From assembly GCA_050246945.1 (NCBI GenBank), contig JBFWVC010000001.1:248001-312000 (forward strand): a stretch of 64,000 nucleotides of DNA, given 5' to 3'. Positions 16,748-25,733 of the stretch are shown here, in pieces. The notes under the pieces are model-generated. The model saw only the letters and a list, made by a program, of their open reading frames with translations. It ran no database searches and was not told where the DNA came from. Position 1 is the first letter of the stretch; each line of letters opens with the position of its first letter. This stretch comes from JAEUMD01 sp050246945. Its GTDB lineage: Bacteria > Pseudomonadota > Alphaproteobacteria > Rhizobiales > Hyphomicrobiaceae. The position numbers and the translations under genes are program-made.

Positions 16748-17185
16748 ATGGGGTCGAAGGGACCTAAGCCGTCCGAGGACGCACAGGTGTCAGAGCGCTT
16801 CAGTCATGCGCGGGCCGCGCAGGCTGTGGCGGTCATGGAAGACTACGTTGAGATGATCAGCGATTTGATGGCCGAGTTCGGCGAGGCGCGGATTGCCGAT
16901 ATCGCCCAGCGGATGGGTGTCACGCATCCAACGGCGACCAAGGCGATTGCGCGCCTGAAGCGGGAGGGCCTCGCTAATTCGCGCCCCTACCGCGGAGTGT
17001 TTCTGACCGAGGAAGGCGCTGCGCTGGCCGAACGGGTGCGCTCGCGCCATCGTGTCGTTGTTGAGCTGCTGGTCTCGATCGGTGTTCCCGAAGAGACCGC
17101 AGAGATGGATGCAGAAGGTATGGAGCACCACGTCTCCGAGACGACGCTCAAAGCCTTCAAGGCTCATTTGAGAAAGAAGGGATGA
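16748..17185 (+). CDS. mntR: Manganese-responsive regulator MntR (DtxR family)
   Basis: A 145-residue DtxR-type repressor. The N-terminal winged helix includes EDYVEMISDLMAEFGEARIA and DIAQRMGVTHPTATKAIARL; the C-terminal dimer and metal-binding region has EMDAEGMEHHVSETTLKAF with the His/Glu ligands. There is no SH3-like domain, as in MntR. The ATG at 16748 is seven bases after GGAAGGAG, so the longer GTG-initiated frame was rejected. It is divergent from mntH, its expected target. Confidence 0.92.
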   Translation: MGSKGPKPSEDAQVSERFSHARAAQAVAVMEDYVEMISDLMAEFGEARIADIAQRMGVTHPTATKAIARLKREGLANSRPYRGVFLTEEGAALAERVRSRHRVVVELLVSIGVPEETAEMDAEGMEHHVSETTLKAFKAHLRKKG

Positions 17186-17278
17186 TAACGTCGGCGACCG
17201 AACATCAGTCGCTTGGCGATCCGGCCGCGGATCGTCCACCCGCACCAGGTTTGGCCGCCATGCGCCTGCAACCGCCCC

Positions 17279-18517
17279 CTATAGCATCTCCCCCTTCAGA
17301 AGCCGAGGCAGGTCGCCGGTGACGCCCGCCGCTTCAGACACGAGCATGCGCTTGACGAACGGCAGCCGGTCGACGAGCCCGAGCCCCACGTCGCGCGCCG
17401 CGCGCACCAGCGTCCAATCGTTGGAGAAGAGCCGGTTGAGCCCGTCGAAGGCAAGCGTTGAGAGCATGCTATCGAACCGCCGCCAGCGCTGATACTGGCG
17501 CAACGTCTCGGCGTTTCCCGGATCTAGGCCGACGCGCATCGCCTCCGCGATGACTTCCGCCAGTGCAGCCACGTCGCGAAGCCCGAGGTTCAATCCCTGC
17601 CCCGCGATCGGATGCACGCCATGCGCGGTGTCTCCGATAAGCGCGAGCCTCGGTGCCACGTACGAGCGCGCCAGATGCATGGAGAGCGGCCACGATGCAC
17701 GTGGCCCCGCAAGCCGCAGAGGACCGAGCTGACCGCCAAACCGCTTGTCGACTTCCGCCAGGAAAGCCGCATCGTCCAGTGCCAGGATGCGCAGCGCCTC
17801 GCTCGTTGCTTCCGACCACGTGATGCAGGCGCGGTTGCCCGGCAGCGGCAGGATGGCGAATGGCCCCGACGGCAGGAAATGCTGTACCGCGTGCCCCTCG
17901 TGATCGCGCTGGTGCTCGACCGTTACGACGATACCGGTCTGCTCGTAGTCCCAACCGACGAGCTTGATGCCGGCTGCTTCACGCAGGTTGGAACGTCGCC
18001 CTTCTGCTGCCACGGCAAGCGCCGCTGCAAGTGCCCGCCCGTCGGCGAGGTTGATCCGCGCTTCGTGCTCGCTCGCCTCGTACCCCGTCACGCTGCCCGT
18101 GACGAATTGAACGGCCGGCGTTGCTCGCGCCGCTGCATCAAGTGCCATCAGAAGAGGACCGCCCGGTACGATGAAGGACGCCGCGGAGCCGTCGTCGATT
18201 TCGTTGGTATATGTGAGCAGTGTCGGTCTTATGCCTGCGTCGAGCGACGAATCCGTGATCTCGATGGCGCTGACGGCTTGCGCCGTATCGGCAATGGCCG
18301 GCCAGATGCCGATGATAGCGAGAAGCCGCTGCGAGGATGCCGAAAGTGCAAATGCACGCGGATCATCGAGCAATGGATCACTCCCGCCTCGCGGCTTCGG
18401 ATCGACCACCGCGATCGAGATTCCATCCAGGCCCTGAGCAAGTGCCAGCGCCAGTGCCAGTCCCGCATAACTGCCCCCTGAGATGACAATGTCGGAACGG
18501 TGGGACTGGGTGCTCAT
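17279..18517 (-). CDS. UbiH/UbiF/VisC-family FAD monooxygenase, probably a ubiquinone hydroxylase
   Basis: A 412-residue flavoprotein. The N-terminal GxGxxG-like motif is VISGGSYAGLALALAL (the first glycine position is a Ser-Gly-Gly variant), DDPRAFALSASSQRLL is the UbiH-family signature, and the second FAD motif is RLALIGDTAHGVHPIAGQGLNLGLRD. It would hydroxylate a ubiquinone precursor ring. UbiH, UbiF and UbiL cannot be told apart by eye. The ATG at 18517 follows GAGAG; a 53-codon upstream extension is rejected because it lacks family similarity. Confidence 0.85.
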   Translation of the reverse strand: MSTQSHRSDIVISGGSYAGLALALALAQGLDGISIAVVDPKPRGGSDPLLDDPRAFALSASSQRLLAIIGIWPAIADTAQAVSAIEITDSSLDAGIRPTLLTYTNEIDDGSAASFIVPGGPLLMALDAAARATPAVQFVTGSVTGYEASEHEARINLADGRALAAALAVAAEGRRSNLREAAGIKLVGWDYEQTGIVVTVEHQRDHEGHAVQHFLPSGPFAILPLPGNRACITWSEATSEALRILALDDAAFLAEVDKRFGGQLGPLRLAGPRASWPLSMHLARSYVAPRLALIGDTAHGVHPIAGQGLNLGLRDVAALAEVIAEAMRVGLDPGNAETLRQYQRWRRFDSMLSTLAFDGLNRLFSNDWTLVRAARDVGLGLVDRLPFVKRMLVSEAAGVTGDLPRLLKGEML

Positions 18518-18762
18518 GGTGGCTCTCGGATATCGGGATAAGCGCGCGGTGCAGTTTGCGACCGCGCCTCGACTGCTGCTGGCATGGCGTCGCCAATGGA
18601 GGATAGGGCACCTGAAACTGAGGCGTTGCACATGCGCGTCTCGAATAACACGGTTCCATTTGCGGCGCCTTGACATTAGACGTCAGGTCGCGTCCTTTCG
18701 ATCTCGATTGCCGTATTCGTTAAGGGGCGACTTAACCCCGCGGCCCGCCGGGAGCTCCCCAA

Positions 18763-19638
18763 TTGAGCGCACTGACCAACCTGCTGAAGATTCTCGACCT
18801 GGAGCAGCTCGACGACAACATCTTCAGGGGCGTCAGCCCCAAGGACGGCTGGCAGCGCGTTTATGGGGGCCAGGTGCTGGGCCAGGCTCTGATGGCGGCA
18901 ATTCGTCTTGTGCCGGCATCGCGAATTGCCCATTCGCTTCATGCGTATTTCCTGCTTGGCGGCGACCCCAATCACCCGATTCTCTACGAAGTTGAGCGGA
19001 CGCGGGACGGTGGCAGCTTCTCCACGCGCAGAGTCAAGGCGATCCAGCACGGTCGGATGATCTTTGTTATGGGCGTGTCGTTCCACGATACCGAGCCCGG
19101 GCTCGAGCACGCGGCGCCGATGCCGGATGTTCCAGCTCCTGAGGATCTGAAGTCCGCTAACGAGGTGTTCGCAGCGCTGCTCGACAAGCTGCCGGAGAAC
19201 ATGCGCGCCTATTGGAGCCGAGAGCGCCCGATCGATATGCGGCCCGTCGATCTCTCCCGATACATGAAGCGCGAGACGCGCGAGCCGATGCAGCGCATTT
19301 GGCTGAAGCCGAACGGGAAATTGCCCGATGATCCGGCCGTCCACCAGGGCATGCTCGCCTACGCTTCCGATTTTACGCTTCTCGATACCGCGCTCATCGC
19401 CCATGCCAAGCTTCTGTTCGATGCGGATATGCAGTTGGCGAGCCTGGATCATGCGCTCTGGTTCCACCGCCCGTTCCGTTGGGACGACTGGGTGCTCTAC
19501 GCCCAGGACAGCCCGAGTGCGTCCGGCTCACGTGGCTTCTGCCGTGGCTCGATCTTCACCCGCGACGGCAAGCTGATCGCCTCGACCGTGCAGGAAGGCC
19601 TCATGCGCCAGCGCACCACGACAGACCTGATGAAATAA
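18763..19638 (+). CDS. tesB: Acyl-CoA thioesterase II, TesB
   Basis: A 291-residue double-hotdog thioesterase that hydrolyses medium- and long-chain acyl-CoA. The N-terminal half has RVYGGQVLGQALMAA and the C-terminal half LAYASDFTLLDTAL (catalytic Asp), SLDHALWFHRPFRWDDW and STVQEGLMR (catalytic Gln). Length matches TesB. The start is a TTG preceded by GGGAGC; no ATG fits the family N-terminus. It is divergent from the UbiH-like gene. Confidence 0.92.
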   Translation: MSALTNLLKILDLEQLDDNIFRGVSPKDGWQRVYGGQVLGQALMAAIRLVPASRIAHSLHAYFLLGGDPNHPILYEVERTRDGGSFSTRRVKAIQHGRMIFVMGVSFHDTEPGLEHAAPMPDVPAPEDLKSANEVFAALLDKLPENMRAYWSRERPIDMRPVDLSRYMKRETREPMQRIWLKPNGKLPDDPAVHQGMLAYASDFTLLDTALIAHAKLLFDADMQLASLDHALWFHRPFRWDDWVLYAQDSPSASGSRGFCRGSIFTRDGKLIASTVQEGLMRQRTTTDLMK

Positions 19639-19758
19639 CAAGCAAACTGCACTTTTTGCACATATTTCAGGCACAATACCATAACCTTTGTACTCAAAAT
19701 GGCTGCGCGTCGGCAGAAAAAGCGCGCCGTTACAATCATATAGATTTCAAACCGGGAG

Positions 19759-19775
19759 TTGGCACGGGGCTTGAT
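19759..19775 (+). promoter_or_regulatory. Sigma-54-like promoter upstream of glnK
   Basis: TTGGCACGGGGCTTGAT matches the -24/-12 consensus (TTGGCAC, five bases, TTGC) except that the -12 element ends in GA in place of GC. It lies 108 bases before glnK. About 100 bases further upstream, TGCACTTTTTGCA (19648-19660) resembles half of an NtrC site. Sigma-54/NtrC control of glnK-amtB is the rule in proteobacteria, which supports the call despite the imperfect -12. Confidence 0.5.
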
Positions 19776-19882
19776 CCCTTAATTGCCCGTTGACGTTTTC
19801 AGGCCCTCGCTCACGGCATTGCCAAAGCGAACCGCGCGCGGGGCACCTGACGCATCGCTGTCTCAATCAGGGGATCCAGGGG

Positions 19883-20221
19883 ATGAAGCTCATCACAGCC
19901 ATCATCAAACCCTTCAAGCTCGAGGAAGTGCGCTCAGCGCTCACGGACCTCGGCCTGCAGGGCATGACAGTTACCGAGGTCAAGGGATACGGCCGCCAGA
20001 AAGGCCATACCGAGATCTACCGCGGCGCCGAATACGCCGTCAGCTTCCTGCCGAAAGTGAAGATCGAGGTCGTCGTCTCTACAGACAACGTCGCCAAGGC
20101 ACTCTCGGCGATCCAGGCGGCGGCCAAGACCGGCCAGATCGGCGACGGCAAGATCTTCGTCTCAAGCATCGAGAACACGATCCGCATCCGCACCGGCGAG
20201 ACTGACGATGACGCGCTGTGA
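19883..20221 (+). CDS. glnK: Nitrogen regulatory PII protein GlnK
   Basis: A 112-residue PII signal protein that senses 2-oxoglutarate and ATP/ADP and, when not uridylylated, blocks AmtB. The T-loop reads YGRQKGHTEIYRGAEY with the uridylylation site Tyr51; the B-loop is KTGQIGDGKIFV and the C-loop IRIRTGE. Length is exact. GGGGATCCAGGGG precedes the ATG. The amtB gene begins 49 bases downstream, the usual glnK-amtB operon, which favours GlnK over GlnB. Confidence 0.95.
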   Translation: MKLITAIIKPFKLEEVRSALTDLGLQGMTVTEVKGYGRQKGHTEIYRGAEYAVSFLPKVKIEVVVSTDNVAKALSAIQAAAKTGQIGDGKIFVSSIENTIRIRTGETDDDAL

Positions 20222-20270
20222 CGCGTCCGTCCATTCGCTTGAAAACAACCTCGCTCGGAGTTCAAAATCG

Positions 20271-21581
20271 ATGATAATGCAATCCTTCAGGCGTATCGCA
20301 GCTTCTGGATCCGCCTTGTTAGTCGCCTTTCTTTCGTTCTCATCGGCCGCATTTGCGCAGGACGCGGCGGCACCAAAGCTCGACACCGGTGATACCGCGT
20401 GGATGCTTACCTCGACCGCCATCGTGCTGATGATGACGATCCCTGGTCTGGCGCTTTTCTATGGCGGCATGGTGCGCAAGAAGAACGTGCTGGCCACGGT
20501 GATGCAGAGCTTTGCTGTCTGCGCTCTCGTGACCGTGCTCTGGTTCGCGATCGGCTACAGCCTCGCCTTCTCCGACGGCGGCGAGCTGAACGCTTATGTC
20601 GGCGGCACCAGCAACATGTTTCTTGCGGCAATCGGGATGACCAGCGCCAATGCTCTTGCCGCGACCATACCCGAATTCGTCTTCATGATGTTCCAGATGA
20701 CGTTCGCCATCATCACGCCAGCTCTTATCGCTGGTTCCTTTGCGGAACGCATGAAGTTCTCCTCGATGTTGCTGTTTATGGGGCTCTGGTCGCTGGTGGT
20801 TTACGCACCCATCGCGCATTGGGTCTGGGGCGGCGGAATGCTTGGCTCGGCTGGCGTTCTGGACTTCGCGGGTGGCACGGTCGTGCACATCAATGCCGGT
20901 ATTGCCGGTCTCGTGACCGCGCTCGTCCTCGGCAAGCGCAAGGGCTACGGCACCGAGAACATGGCACCGCATAACCTCGTCCTCTCGCTGATCGGCGCTT
21001 CGCTTCTGTGGGTCGGCTGGTTCGGCTTCAACGCCGGCTCCGCGGTCGCGGCCAACGCGCTGGCCGGCGTTGCGATGGCGAACACTCAAATTGCCACCGC
21101 CGCCGCCGCGCTCACCTGGATGTTCGCGGAGTGGGCTTTTCGCGGCAAGCCGTCGGTCCTCGGCATCATATCGGGTGCTGTCGCCGGACTCGTTGCCATC
21201 ACCCCGGCCGCAGGTTTCGTGGCACCCATGGGATCGTTCTGGATCGGCGTTGCCGGTGGCATCACGGGCTTCGTATTCGCGGTGTACGTGAAGCACTGGC
21301 TTGGCTACGACGACAGCCTCGATGCGTTCGGCGTACACGGCATGTGCGGCATCGTTGGTGCCATCCTGACCGCCGTATTTGCGTCACCGGCGATCAACGA
21401 GCTGGGCAAGGACGCTAGCGTAACGCTCCAGCTCTTTGGTATCGGCGCTACGATCGCTTGGTGTGCCGTTGGCACCTTGGTGATCCTCATGATCGTCAAG
21501 CTGTTCCTCGGACTGCGCGTCGACGAGGCGACTGAGATCGAGGGCCTCGACTACAGGCTGCACGGGGAATCGGTTCACTGA
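20271..21581 (+). CDS. amtB: Ammonium transporter AmtB
   Basis: A 436-residue ammonium channel. A signal peptide (about residues 1-27, ending AAFAQ) is followed by eleven membrane helices. Motifs include IPGLALFYGGMVRKKN, WSLVVYAPIAHWVW, the first pore His in HINAGIAGLV, and the second in DAFGVHGMCGIVGAI. The cytoplasmic tail that binds GlnK ends EIEGLDYRLHGE. The ATG at 20271 gives a clean signal peptide; a second ATG two codons on is possible, and the longer frame overlaps glnK. Confidence 0.96.
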   Translation: MIMQSFRRIAASGSALLVAFLSFSSAAFAQDAAAPKLDTGDTAWMLTSTAIVLMMTIPGLALFYGGMVRKKNVLATVMQSFAVCALVTVLWFAIGYSLAFSDGGELNAYVGGTSNMFLAAIGMTSANALAATIPEFVFMMFQMTFAIITPALIAGSFAERMKFSSMLLFMGLWSLVVYAPIAHWVWGGGMLGSAGVLDFAGGTVVHINAGIAGLVTALVLGKRKGYGTENMAPHNLVLSLIGASLLWVGWFGFNAGSAVAANALAGVAMANTQIATAAAALTWMFAEWAFRGKPSVLGIISGAVAGLVAITPAAGFVAPMGSFWIGVAGGITGFVFAVYVKHWLGYDDSLDAFGVHGMCGIVGAILTAVFASPAINELGKDASVTLQLFGIGATIAWCAVGTLVILMIVKLFLGLRVDEATEIEGLDYRLHGESVH

Positions 21582-21588
21582 ACGGCGG

Positions 21589-21620
21589 GGCGCGGCGCTT
21601 TCCTCCTCGCCGCGCCTTTT
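21589..21620 (+). terminator. Intrinsic terminator of glnK-amtB
   Basis: GGCGCGGCG at 21589-21597 pairs perfectly with CGCCGCGCC at 21608-21616 around a 10-base loop and is followed by TTTT. It starts eight bases past the amtB stop, so the operon ends here and the amtB-like remnant downstream is outside it. Confidence 0.85.
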
Positions 21621-21691
21621 CGTTATGGATCGAGTATTGCGGGACCGGTTGCGAACGATGCGCGGCTGGTCCCGAATGCCTTTCAGAATGC

Positions 21692-21945
21692 TGGGGCAGG
21701 GTCGACGTCGCGATGGTCATGAACGGTGCATTGGCCGGTCTTGTCTCGATCACCGCCGAGCCGCTCACGATCTCGCCGTCGGTACGATCGGTGCGTTCGT
21801 CATCGTCGTCAGTGCCATCATGAGGCTATCCTGAAGCTTATAATCGGGTTGTGTCCCTTGCTCGAGGACGAGATGGGTGGTCTCAAGACGTCTGAGAGCG
21901 GTCTCGAGGCTTATCCGGAATTCGGCAGCGGCAGCCCATCTCGTC
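21692..21945 (+). pseudogene. Remnant of a second ammonium transporter gene
   Basis: Translated in pieces, this stretch gives WGRVDVAMVMNGALAGLVSI then TAEPLTISP from 21692. After a +1 frame change it reads VGTIGAFVIVVSAIM, and then at 21861 LEDEMGGLKTSESGLEAYPE. These match, in order, the late transmembrane region and the GlnK-binding tail of Amt proteins, whose relatives read EEMxGLDxSEHGxEAYPDF. Frameshifts and an internal deletion of about 100 residues separate the parts. It differs from the intact amtB just upstream, so it is the relic of a distinct paralogue. Confidence 0.7.
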
Positions 21946-22197
21946 GGATTTTGAGGCGCGCACGGGCACGCGGTTCCGGCAGCGCTGCCTTCTGCCCCTT
22001 CGCGGTGAGCACAAGAACGGGCCCGCGGTGAGTGCCTCGGACCCGACTGGTTTCGGCCGCCGTTGCGTGGTGACAGATCTGACTGATTGATCTCACCTGG
22101 TATCGAAGCTCGCAGTCCTCTGCTAGAGCCATTCAGACTTGTGTGGAACCATTCTGCAGAGGCGGATTTCGATCGAGATCGAGCAGACCGGCAAAGG

Positions 22198-22240
22198 GCT
22201 GGATCGTGTTCGCGTTTCCATCAACCATGAACACGATCTA
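22198..22240 (+). repeat. Family B repeat, second-hairpin fragment
   Basis: GGATCGTGTTC at the left pairs with GAACACGATC at the right, ending in CTA. This is the distal hairpin of the two-hairpin family B repeat. Between the amtB remnant and this copy (21946-22197) no gene or further structure is clear. The ggt gene starts 76 bases downstream. Confidence 0.6.
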
Positions 22241-22315
22241 ACGAACCCCCGCGAAATTGGCGGGAGTATTTGAGTTGGAGTCTGCCGAACGGCCAAAGCG
22301 AGGCGAATGACGTAG

Positions 22316-23836
22316 ATGACGAAAGGGATCGTTGCCGCTGGTCACCAAGCGACGGCCTCCGCCGCTGCCGAGGTGTTGCGCGCTGGCGGCAATGCGTTCG
22401 ACGCGGCGATCGCCGGTCTTTTTGCTGCATGCGTGGCAGAGCCGGTGCTTGCCTCACCCGGCGGCGGCGGGTTTCTGATGTCGCACGATCCTGGCAGCGG
22501 CCCCGATCGGCTCTATGATTTCTTCGTCGATACGCCATTGACGAAGCTACCAGACGTCGACGCCGATTTCTTTGCGGTCGAGGTCGATTTCGGACCCGCG
22601 ACGCAGGAGTTCCATATCGGTCTCGGCGCAACGGCCACGCCAGGTTTCGTACCCGGACTCTACGCCGTGCATCGCGACCATGGCAGTCTTCCAATGGCGG
22701 ACCTGCTGGCGCCCGCTGCACGAATTGCCCGCAATGGCGTCGAAGTCAATGCCTTCCAGGCCTATCTGTTCTCGATTGCCGCGCCAATCTATACCCATCA
22801 GCCCGAGAGCGCTGCGATCTTCGCCCCGCAAGGCACGCCGCTCCGCCTAGGGGAGGCGTTGCGAAATCCCGCGCTTGCCGAGACCTTCGATTTGCTTGCA
22901 CGCAACGGCGTATCATTGTTCCTTGAAGGTGAGGTGGGGCAGGAGATTGTGCGCCAATCCGCGGCACAGGGTGGACACATCAGCGCCGACGATCTCGTCG
23001 CCTATCGCGTGGCCGAGCGCTCACCGCTCGAGATTGGCTACAAGTCCGCCAACCTGTTGCTCAATCCGCCGCCCGCTGCCAGCGGTGCGCTGATTGCCTT
23101 TTCTCTGCGTCTTCTTGAGTCCCTGACTGGAAGCCGCATGCCCGAGCATGTCGAGCTGGCTGAGGCGATGGCAGCTACCAACATGGCGCGCCACCGCCAA
23201 GCCGCACTGTATCGGCATCTCCTCGACGCCGATGTATTAGAAGAATATCTGACAGGCATTGCGGAGCACACGGCCGCTCATCGCGGCACGACACACATCT
23301 CCGTCATCGACCGCGAGGGACGCGCTGCCGCCGCAACTGTCTCCAACGGTGAGGGCAACGGCTTCCTCGTTGGCCCCTTTGGGTTCATGCTCAACAACAT
23401 GCTCGGCGAGGAGGACCTCAACCCGGGTGGCTTTGGCCTCTGGCAGGCCGGACAGCGCATGTCGAGCATGATGGCTCCCACGATCATCCGGACCGCCGAG
23501 GGGCGCCTGATCGCGTTGGGCTCTGGCGGATCGAACCGGATTCGCACAGCGGTTCTGCAAGTCGCCGTGAATGTGATCGACCGGGCCATGGATCTTGCCG
23601 ATGCAGTGAATGCGCCGCGCCTCCATCTGGAGAAGTGTGGCACGCTGAGCTACGAGGAGCAGATAGGAGCTGACGCCGCCGCCGCACTACGCAGGCGCTT
23701 TGCTCAGGCGCGCGGATGGCCCGAGCCGAACATGTTCTTTGGCGGGGTGCATGCGGTTGCGCTTGGCAGTGACGGCATCATGTCCGGGGTCGGCGATCCC
23801 CGTCGCGCCGGTACGGTCATCGCAGTTGATGGCTGA
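22316..23836 (+). CDS. Gamma-glutamyltransferase family protein
   Basis: A 506-residue Ntn-hydrolase. The large-subunit region starts IVAAGHQATASAAAEVLRAG and has SPGGGGFLM; the autocleavage and nucleophile Thr is in HRGTTHISVIDREG at about residue 325, and the small subunit carries GQRMSSMMAPTI and ALGSGGSNRIRTAV. It would transfer or hydrolyse gamma-glutamyl groups of glutathione-like compounds. No signal peptide is visible, unlike periplasmic E. coli Ggt, so it is probably cytoplasmic. The ATG follows GAGGCG by about ten bases. Substrate unknown. Confidence 0.85.
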   Translation: MTKGIVAAGHQATASAAAEVLRAGGNAFDAAIAGLFAACVAEPVLASPGGGGFLMSHDPGSGPDRLYDFFVDTPLTKLPDVDADFFAVEVDFGPATQEFHIGLGATATPGFVPGLYAVHRDHGSLPMADLLAPAARIARNGVEVNAFQAYLFSIAAPIYTHQPESAAIFAPQGTPLRLGEALRNPALAETFDLLARNGVSLFLEGEVGQEIVRQSAAQGGHISADDLVAYRVAERSPLEIGYKSANLLLNPPPAASGALIAFSLRLLESLTGSRMPEHVELAEAMAATNMARHRQAALYRHLLDADVLEEYLTGIAEHTAAHRGTTHISVIDREGRAAAATVSNGEGNGFLVGPFGFMLNNMLGEEDLNPGGFGLWQAGQRMSSMMAPTIIRTAEGRLIALGSGGSNRIRTAVLQVAVNVIDRAMDLADAVNAPRLHLEKCGTLSYEEQIGADAAAALRRRFAQARGWPEPNMFFGGVHAVALGSDGIMSGVGDPRRAGTVIAVDG

Positions 23837-23867
23837 TGTCTGTTTGCATAAGGCTTGCAAAGTCCAA

Positions 23868-23956
23868 GGCATGTTGAGCTGAAGTGCGCAGCGGTTCAAC
23901 GTTAACAACATGCTCAAAACAATGGGCTGGGTCGCGTTCCCATCACACATGAACAC
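23868..23956 (+). repeat. Family B repeat, two-hairpin copy
   Basis: It runs from GGCATGTTGAGCTGAAGTGC through ACAACATGCTC, then GGGTCGCGTTC and ACATGAACAC. Both hairpins of the family are recognisable though diverged. It sits between ggt and the convergent L,D-transpeptidase gene; the rest of 23837-24102 shows nothing else. Confidence 0.7.
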
Positions 23957-24102
23957 TTGCATGAGGTCGCCAGCGGAGCAATGGACCGGCGCAACCGCTT
24001 TTCATTCACTCGGGCATTGGCCGGCCGCAGCCGCGCTGCTGTGCAGCTCACGCGGACCGGCGCAGCCCGGTTGGCATGACTGCCGCAATGGCGACCCGCA
24101 CT

Positions 24103-24630
24103 TTAGGTGACGATGATCCGTGCGCCAAGCTGAAGCAATCGCACCACTTGGCTCAGGTCTTTGGCTGACAGGGCGATACAGCCCTCGGTCGGCTGATAGT
24201 TTTCACGTGCTATGTGAATGAAGATGGCGCTGCCGCCGCCGCGAACGCGCGGTCTGCGGTTGTGGTCCAGAACGACGACGAGGTCGTACAGGTGGTCGTG
24301 ACGCCAAAGAGTCTCGGCGCTGGCAGGATAAGGCAGTTGGACCCGGCGGTTGTAGTTCCGGTCGGCTGGTGCATCGCACCAGCCGTCCACAGGCGAGATC
24401 TGACGTATCGGTAGTCCGGTCCGGGGTGGCTTGACGCGATCCGGCCGGAAAAATACCTCGATCACGCGCCAGGAACCCACCGGCGTTGCCCCGTCGCCCT
24501 CGCGCTTGAGGATCCGCCTGCCATTTCGACCCAATGCCGCCCTGTAGCGTCGCACGCCGAGCGCAAGCCAGCCGCGGCTATCGCGACGAGACAAGGCAGC
24601 CACGCGCAATTCGGGAGGTTTGATCGGCAT
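24103..24630 (-). CDS. YkuD-family L,D-transpeptidase
   Basis: A 175-residue protein whose C-terminal half carries the YkuD catalytic pattern: IFIHIARENYQPTEGCIALS, with the His and the nucleophilic Cys separated as in L,D-transpeptidases. The upstream KREGDGATPVGSWRV also fits the domain. These enzymes form 3-3 crosslinks in peptidoglycan or attach proteins to it. No signal peptide is visible in the predicted N-terminus (MPIKPPELRVAALSRRD), which is odd for a periplasmic enzyme but common in this short subgroup. Confidence 0.85.
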   Translation of the reverse strand: MPIKPPELRVAALSRRDSRGWLALGVRRYRAALGRNGRRILKREGDGATPVGSWRVIEVFFRPDRVKPPRTGLPIRQISPVDGWCDAPADRNYNRRVQLPYPASAETLWRHDHLYDLVVVLDHNRRPRVRGGGSAIFIHIARENYQPTEGCIALSAKDLSQVVRLLQLGARIIVT

Positions 24631-24750
24631 TGTTTGGTGCTTTCGCGCACTGGTAGCACTGGCATGAGCCTCTAGCCTATACTACATCAGCTTCAACCCT
24701 GATGCTAAAGTCCCGCCTGCCCGCGTTCCCCAGAATGGAGCCCAGCTGAA

Positions 24751-25437
24751 ATGAGCACTGCCCGAAAGATTCTGATTGTCGACGACGATGAGGATCTGCG
24801 CTCTTCGCTGCGCGATCAGCTCGCGCTGCATGACGAGTTCGAGGTAACAGTTGCGGGGACTGCCTCCAAAGGCGTCGAGACGGCCCGGGGCGATCATTTC
24901 GACCTCATTCTCTTCGACGTGGGCCTCCCGGACATGGACGGCCGCGAAGCGGTCAAGTTGCTGCGCAAGTCGGGCTACAAGGGCCCTATCGTAATGCTCA
25001 CCGGGAACGACAGCGACGCAGACCAGATCCTGGGTCTCGATGCCGGTGCGAATGATTATGTGACGAAGCCCTTCAAGTTTGCCGTTCTTCTGGCTCGCAT
25101 TCGCGCCCAGCTTCGGCAGCACGAACAGAGCGAGGACGCGGTCTTCGCTATCGGGCACTATACGTTCAAGCCGGCATCAAAGCTGCTGGTCGACGAGCAG
25201 GGCAGCAAGATCCGCCTCACCGAGAAGGAAACGTCGATCCTGAAGTACCTCTACCGGGCAGGTGAGAAAGTAGTGACGCGCGACGTTCTCCTGCACGAGG
25301 TATGGGGCTACAACGCTGGAGTGACGACACATACGTTGGAAACGCACATATATCGCCTTCGACAGAAGATCGAGAAGGATCCCTCCAACGCCGAGCTGCT
25401 GGTGACCGAGACGGGGGGCTACAAGCTCATACCGTAA
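24751..25437 (+). CDS. OmpR-family response regulator, CenR-like
   Basis: A 228-residue two-component regulator. The receiver domain has the acidic pocket DDDEDLR, phosphoacceptor Asp56 in LFDVGLPDMDG, and NDYVTKPF with the conserved Lys. The C-terminal winged helix includes LTEKETSILKYLYRAG and GVTTHTLETHIYRLRQKIE. The sequence closely resembles the orphan regulator CenR of Rhizobiales and Caulobacter, which governs cell-envelope functions; that is recall, not a search. No histidine kinase gene is adjacent. A strong terminator follows. Confidence 0.88.
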   Translation: MSTARKILIVDDDEDLRSSLRDQLALHDEFEVTVAGTASKGVETARGDHFDLILFDVGLPDMDGREAVKLLRKSGYKGPIVMLTGNDSDADQILGLDAGANDYVTKPFKFAVLLARIRAQLRQHEQSEDAVFAIGHYTFKPASKLLVDEQGSKIRLTEKETSILKYLYRAGEKVVTRDVLLHEVWGYNAGVTTHTLETHIYRLRQKIEKDPSNAELLVTETGGYKLIP

Positions 25438-25467
25438 GCTGGACTTGCCAAGACCTTTTCGGTCCTC

Positions 25468-25493
25468 GCCCGCATTCCGATGCGGGCTTTTTT
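25468..25493 (+). terminator. Intrinsic terminator after the response regulator
   Basis: GCCCGCAT (25468-25475) and ATGCGGGC (25480-25487) form a perfect 8-bp stem with a TCCG tetraloop followed by six T. It lies 31 bases past the stop codon and is one of the clearest terminators in the window. Confidence 0.93.
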
Positions 25494-25733
25494 GTGCGTC
25501 GCATCAGGCACGCGGCTGTGCATCCAAAGTCATCTCCACCCCCGAATGATGAATCGAATAGTTCAATTTTATTCAAACCAGATTCTCTTCCATTAGCGAC
25601 TTGTTGTTCAGAAAACTATAGAGAAGCGCGCCATTAACGAATTGGTAGGCAGCCAAAACGCGTAATGCGTACACATATTCGCGTAATCCTCGGAGGAATT
25701 ACATTTAATCCGGGGCTGAATTTGAGGTGCGTC

